DNA of 58,016 nt from Gammaproteobacteria bacterium (GTDB lineage: Bacteria > Pseudomonadota > Gammaproteobacteria > Pseudomonadales > Pseudohongiellaceae), in contig JAESQX010000117.1 of assembly GCA_016764875.1 (NCBI GenBank), forward strand, positions 1 through 58,016, written 5' to 3'. Made by a program: the position numbers and the translations under genes. Under the pieces are notes generated by a model. It saw only the letters and a program-made list of their open reading frames with translations, searched no databases and was not told the DNA's origin. Every line of letters begins with the position of its first letter. Positions within the stretch are counted from its first letter, which is position 1. This document shows, piece after piece, positions 54,607-58,016 of the stretch.

Positions 54607-55548
54607 ATGAACAAGATTGATAAAAATCAACTCATCGAAGAGGCCGGCCGGGTTGCCGTGCTGATGGGTGGGACATCTGCCGAACGAGAGATATCTTTGC
54701 TCAGTGGTGCCGCCGTACTGGGCGGTCTGGAGAGTGCGGGCCTGAATGTTATCGGGATCGATGCGGGAAACGATTTGATTGATCAGTTGCAGGTCGTAAG
54801 ACCTGACCGCGTCTTCAATATGTTACATGGCCGGGGTGGTGAAGACGGTGCTGTACAGGGATTGTTGAATTCCTTGCAGATCCCCTTTACCGGTAGTGAC
54901 ATTCTGGGTTCGGCGCTTTCCATGGATAAACTCAAGAGTAAGCTGATTTGGAAACAACTGGGTCTTGAGACGCCTGATTTTCAAGTGCTGCATGCTGACA
55001 GCGACTGGCCCGGCGTAATGGACCAGCTGGGAGTGGCGGTGGTTAAGCCGGTTAATGAAGGTTCAAGCATCGGAATGTCCATAGCAAGAACCGCCGCACA
55101 GCTCAAAGAAGCATTTTATACAGCGCAGGAATTTGATTTCCTGGTTCTGGCGGAACAGCACATTGAAGGCGAAGAGTATTCATTGTCGATTCTGCAACAA
55201 ATAGTCTTGCCGGCTATTCAGTTGAAAACGGATCGGGAATTTTATGATTTTGACGCCAAATACTGTGCGTCCAATACAGAGTATATCTGTCCTGTCGACT
55301 TATCAGTGGAGCCATTGGATAAATTGAATTCATTGTCGATGTCAGCCTTTAATTGTCTTGGTTGTGAAGGCTGGGGAAGGGTTGATGTCATGCGTAACAC
55401 CGAGGGTGAATTTTTATTGCTAGAGGTTAATACCGTTCCGGGCATGACTGACCACAGCCTGGTTCCCATGGCGGCGAAGCAGGCAGGAATAAGTTATGAG
55501 GACCTGTTATTGCAGATATTGTTCGCAAAAGGGTCCCGCGGGAAATAA
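54607..55548 (+). CDS. ddlB: D-alanine--D-alanine ligase
   Basis: An ATP-grasp enzyme making the D-Ala-D-Ala dipeptide for MurF. AVLMGGTSAEREISLLSG (N-terminal motif), FNMLHGRGGEDGAVQGLL, VKPVNEGSSIGMS and LLEVNTVPGMTDHSLVPMAAKQAG (core EVNTVPGMT) are conserved. The 313-residue length is normal. ftsQ begins four bases after the stop. Confidence 0.98.
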   Translation: MNKIDKNQLIEEAGRVAVLMGGTSAEREISLLSGAAVLGGLESAGLNVIGIDAGNDLIDQLQVVRPDRVFNMLHGRGGEDGAVQGLLNSLQIPFTGSDILGSALSMDKLKSKLIWKQLGLETPDFQVLHADSDWPGVMDQLGVAVVKPVNEGSSIGMSIARTAAQLKEAFYTAQEFDFLVLAEQHIEGEEYSLSILQQIVLPAIQLKTDREFYDFDAKYCASNTEYICPVDLSVEPLDKLNSLSMSAFNCLGCEGWGRVDVMRNTEGEFLLLEVNTVPGMTDHSLVPMAAKQAGISYEDLLLQILFAKGSRGK

Positions 55549-55552
55549 TTTG

Positions 55553-56380
55553 ATGACAAGGCATTACGCTAAAACCGGTAAAGTTTCGGGTAAATCCCGG
55601 GGAACTCGTTCCCGAAATTGGCCACGTGCCGGGAGCGACCAACCACTGAAACCGGTTACTTTCACCTGGCGGTTCTGGACGGTGTTGCTGACGTCGGGAA
55701 TTTTGCTGACCTTTGTCAGTCTGCGCAATATGGACACTATTTCCTGGCATCTCAATCGACCAATTCATACCTTGCAGGTTGACTCTGCCCTGCAACACGT
55801 CACTGAAAGTGAAGTTAAGACGTTGCTTGCCGTTTATATGGGTGAGGGCTTTTTTGAGATAGATGTTTCCAGCGTAAGAGAACGGCTGGAGACACACCCC
55901 TGGATTGCCCGAGCGGAGGTCAAGCGAATCTGGCCCGACAATCTGGCACTGAGCATAACCGAGGAAGTCGCCATAGCTCGATGGGGGCAAACCAGGTTGC
56001 TCAATCAATATGCCGATGTGTTCGCCCCGGCCCAGATAGGCACTATGGCTTCATTGCCTCTTTTATCCGGGCCTCAGGGCAGTCAAACAAAAATGATGGA
56101 GCAATACCAGATACTTAACCAGCTATTGTTTCCCGCCGGTTTACGCCTTGAACAGTTGAACTTGAGCGAAAGAATGAGTTGGGAACTGGTTATAGAAGGT
56201 GGTCTGAAGATCGTGGTTGGAAAGGTCGACGTCCGGGAAAAAATAAAAAGGCTGATAGATATTTATGATACTCAGATTCGAAACGATATAGCTGTAATTG
56301 AAACCATTGATTTGCGATACAGCAATGGGTTTTCAGTGAAGAAAAAGCAGCAGGATATAACTGGAGTTGCGACAAGATGA
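55553..56380 (+). CDS. ftsQ: Cell division protein FtsQ
   Basis: A bitopic membrane protein of the FtsQLB complex that links the Z-ring to septal synthesis. A basic, disordered cytoplasmic part (about residues 1-40) is followed by one helix (about 43-60; FWTVLLTSGILLTFVSL), then the POTRA domain (about 70-140; TESEVKTLLAVYMGEGFFEIDV, RLETHPWIARAEVKRIWPD) and a beta domain with VAIARWG. I use ATG 55553 right after ddlB; a frame open to 55496 lies inside ddlB. Confidence 0.95.
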   Translation: MTRHYAKTGKVSGKSRGTRSRNWPRAGSDQPLKPVTFTWRFWTVLLTSGILLTFVSLRNMDTISWHLNRPIHTLQVDSALQHVTESEVKTLLAVYMGEGFFEIDVSSVRERLETHPWIARAEVKRIWPDNLALSITEEVAIARWGQTRLLNQYADVFAPAQIGTMASLPLLSGPQGSQTKMMEQYQILNQLLFPAGLRLEQLNLSERMSWELVIEGGLKIVVGKVDVREKIKRLIDIYDTQIRNDIAVIETIDLRYSNGFSVKKKQQDITGVATR

Positions 56381-56443
56381 TTGCGAAGTTCATCAGCCAG
56401 GGCCTGGGGTCTACCCAGGGTCTCCAATTCGGAGCCCCGGATT

Positions 56444-57679
56444 ATGATTGATACATCCGATGAAAATATCATTGTCGGGCTGGATATTGGAACCTCCAAG
56501 GTGGTAGCCATCGTTGGTGATATTAATCCGGACGGCAGCCTTGATATTGTCGGTATCGGCAGTCATCGCTCCAGAGGTTTGAAGAAAGGAACCGTTGTCA
56601 ATATTGAAGCTACCGTGGAATCCATCAAGCGCGCCGTTGAAGAAGCTGAATTGATGGCGGGCTGCCAGATTGAATCCGTCTATGCAGGTATTGCCGGTAG
56701 TCACATACGCAGTATGAACTCCCATGGAATTGTTGCCATTCGTGACGGCGAAGTCATGCGGGCGGATATCGCTAGAGTAATTGATGCCGCGCAGGCGGTG
56801 GCTATTCCAGCGGATCAGAAGGTTCTGCACATTTTACCCCAGGAATACATCATTGATTCCCAGGAAGGGGTAAAGGAACCGCTGGGTATGTCGGGTGTCA
56901 GGTTGGAAGCCAAGGTGCACTTGATAACCTGTGCCATCAACGCGGTGCAGAATATTGAAAAGTGCATCAAGCGTTGCGGGCTGGAAACCGAAGAAATAAT
57001 ACTTGAACAGCTGGCCTCAAGTTACTCGGTGCTAACGGAAGATGAAAAAGAACTGGGTGTCTGTCTGGTGGATATTGGGGGTGGCACCACCGACATAGCT
57101 ATTTTCACCGAGGGAGCCATTCGCCATACCGGTGTGATTCCCATAGCTGGAGACCAGGTAACTAACGATATAGCTATGGCCCTGCGAACACCGACGGAAA
57201 ATGCCGAAGATATCAAGATCAAATATGCCTGCGCACTTACGCAGCTTGCCAGTGTGGAGGATGCCATCAAGGTCCCCAGCGTTGGGGACAGACCACCACG
57301 AGAACTGTCACGGCAGGCACTTGCGGAAGTTGTTGAGCCGCGTTATGCCGAGCTTTTTACGCTGGTACAACATGAACTGGAAAGAAGCGGATTCAGCAGT
57401 TTACTTGCGGCAGGTATTGTACTGACCGGCGGCACCAGCAAGATGGAGGGTGCAGTGGATCTTGCTGAAGAAATATTTCATGCACCGGTTCGCATAGGTG
57501 CTCCTCATAATGTTAAGGGATTAGCCGATATCGTTAAGAACCCGATCTATTCTACTGGTGTGGGTTTGTTGTTCTATGGGCTTAAACAGCATCAGGAACG
57601 AGGGGGTCTTAACCCTAAAAAAGAACCACAGGTTCAATTGGTCGAAAGGGTAAAGAGCTGGTTTCAGGGCAATTTCTAA
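56444..57679 (+). CDS. ftsA: Cell division protein FtsA
   Basis: An actin-like ATPase that tethers FtsZ to the membrane. VGLDIGTSKVVAIVG is the phosphate-1 motif, the 1C domain follows (about residues 80-160), VDIGGGTTDIAIF is phosphate 2, and GIVLTGGTSKMEG the adenosine motif. A C-terminal amphipathic helix (VERVKSWFQGNF) provides membrane targeting. ATG 56444, with GGAG nine bases upstream, gives 411 residues and the family start; TTG 56381, right after ftsQ, is less likely. Confidence 0.97.
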   Translation: MIDTSDENIIVGLDIGTSKVVAIVGDINPDGSLDIVGIGSHRSRGLKKGTVVNIEATVESIKRAVEEAELMAGCQIESVYAGIAGSHIRSMNSHGIVAIRDGEVMRADIARVIDAAQAVAIPADQKVLHILPQEYIIDSQEGVKEPLGMSGVRLEAKVHLITCAINAVQNIEKCIKRCGLETEEIILEQLASSYSVLTEDEKELGVCLVDIGGGTTDIAIFTEGAIRHTGVIPIAGDQVTNDIAMALRTPTENAEDIKIKYACALTQLASVEDAIKVPSVGDRPPRELSRQALAEVVEPRYAELFTLVQHELERSGFSSLLAAGIVLTGGTSKMEGAVDLAEEIFHAPVRIGAPHNVKGLADIVKNPIYSTGVGLLFYGLKQHQERGGLNPKKEPQVQLVERVKSWFQGNF

Positions 57680-57739
57680 TTGGGTTTTAAATTGGCCGAA
57701 GGATTTATTTGTTTTTGATTTAGCGCAGTCAGCCAGTAA

Positions 57740-57755
57740 GTGTTTGGGCAAACAC
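57740..57755. promoter_or_regulatory. Inverted repeat in the ftsA-ftsZ gap
   Basis: GTGTTTG (57740-57746) and CAAACAC (57749-57755) are perfect arms around GG, 50 bases before ftsZ. A weak -10-like TTATCT follows at about 57761. It might be an operator or an mRNA processing hairpin that helps set the high FtsZ/FtsA ratio; this is inference. Confidence 0.35.
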
Positions 57756-57803
57756 GGTAGTTATCTGGCGACCTGCAGGGCTTACTAAGAAGAGGGCTAT
57801 ACT

Positions 57804-58016
57804 ATGTTTGAACTGGTCGAGAATGTACCCCAAAGTGCAGTAATCAAAGTAATCGGTGTTGGCGGCGGTGGCGGCAATGCTGTTAAGCATATGATTACCA
57901 ACGAAGTGGAAGGAGTCGACTTCGTCTGCGCCAATACTGACGCGCAGGCCTTAAATAATATAAAGGTCAAAACTGTATTGCAATTGGGTTCTAACATCAC
58001 CAAGGGGCTTGGTGCC
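57804..58016 (+). CDS. ftsZ: Cell division protein FtsZ, 3' end outside window
   Basis: The first 71 codons of the tubulin-like GTPase that forms the Z ring. The start ATG 57804 gives [20 protein letters not shown], and [13 protein letters not shown] (residues about 18-30) is the N-terminal nucleotide-binding loop. ANTDAQALN and [13 protein letters not shown] follow. AGAGGG lies upstream as a ribosome site. The frame is open to the right edge of the window. Confidence 0.98.
   Translation, partial: MFELVENVPQSAVIKVIGVGGGGGNAVKHMITNEVEGVDFVCANTDAQALNNIKVKTVLQLGSNITKGLGA

Overview
This 58 kb window is chromosomal DNA of a Gram-negative gammaproteobacterium, probably a marine or aquatic, Pseudomonadales/Cellvibrionales-like lineage; I cannot name the genus. 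The evidence is the gene content and order. It has LPS transport genes, a diaminopimelate-type MurE (DNPR motif), a class A RNase P RNA, and blocks in nearly the order known from Pseudomonas (rpoN-ptsN-rapZ-ptsO, murA-hisG-hisD, cysD-cysNC, zapE, rplM-rpsI, petA-petB/C, sspAB, dolP-diaA-yraN-lpoA-rsmI, rnpB, then the dcw cluster). Almost everything is core genome. I see no prophage, CRISPR array, tRNA, rRNA operon or complete insertion sequence.

Layout. 1-10 kb is the least syntenic part. It holds a conserved unknown membrane-anchored protein cut by the left edge, a coiled-coil lipoprotein, a K+-dependent-type membrane pyrophosphatase, a secreted unknown, the Fe-S carrier ATPase Mrp, an AGCS amino-acid:cation symporter with an extra soluble insert, and a two-gene sodium:solute symporter (large subunit plus DUF4212 small subunit). 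10-20 kb is one long minus-strand run from yrbG down to darP: KDO synthesis (kdsD, kdsC), LPS export (lptC, lptA, lptB), sigma-54, nitrogen PTS (ptsN, ptsO) with rapZ, then mgtE and darP. 20-24.4 kb is a plus-strand run mlaC-ibaG-murA-hisG-hisD. 24.4-31 kb alternates degS/algW, a Nif3 protein, cysNC-cysD, zapG and zapE. 31-36 kb carries rplM-rpsI, the bc1 complex and sspA-sspB. 36-40 kb is the minus-strand lpoA-yraN-diaA-dolP group. 40-58 kb is rsmI, rnpB and the complete dcw cluster from mraZ to the start of ftsZ, which runs off the right edge.

Functionally the window is dominated by envelope construction: precursor synthesis (murA, murC-F, ddl, mraY, murG), septal synthesis (ftsI, ftsW, ftsL, ftsQ, ftsA, ftsZ, zapE, zapG, lpoA, diaA nearby), LPS (kds/lpt), lipid asymmetry (mlaC, dolP), and envelope stress (degS/algW). 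Respiration and energy are covered by bc1 and the ion-pumping pyrophosphatase.

No wholly new multi-gene system is apparent. The points that deserve attention are: a rapZ reading frame broken at an A8 tract; a cytochrome b/c1 gene fusion; an altered Rieske cluster-binding box; a divergent APS-kinase domain in CysNC; an mla locus reduced to mlaC; absence of hpf between rpoN and ptsN; an mgtE leader with two mutually exclusive hairpins, one covering the start codon; and a perfect CRP-type site with hairpins in the gap between rnpB and mraZ.
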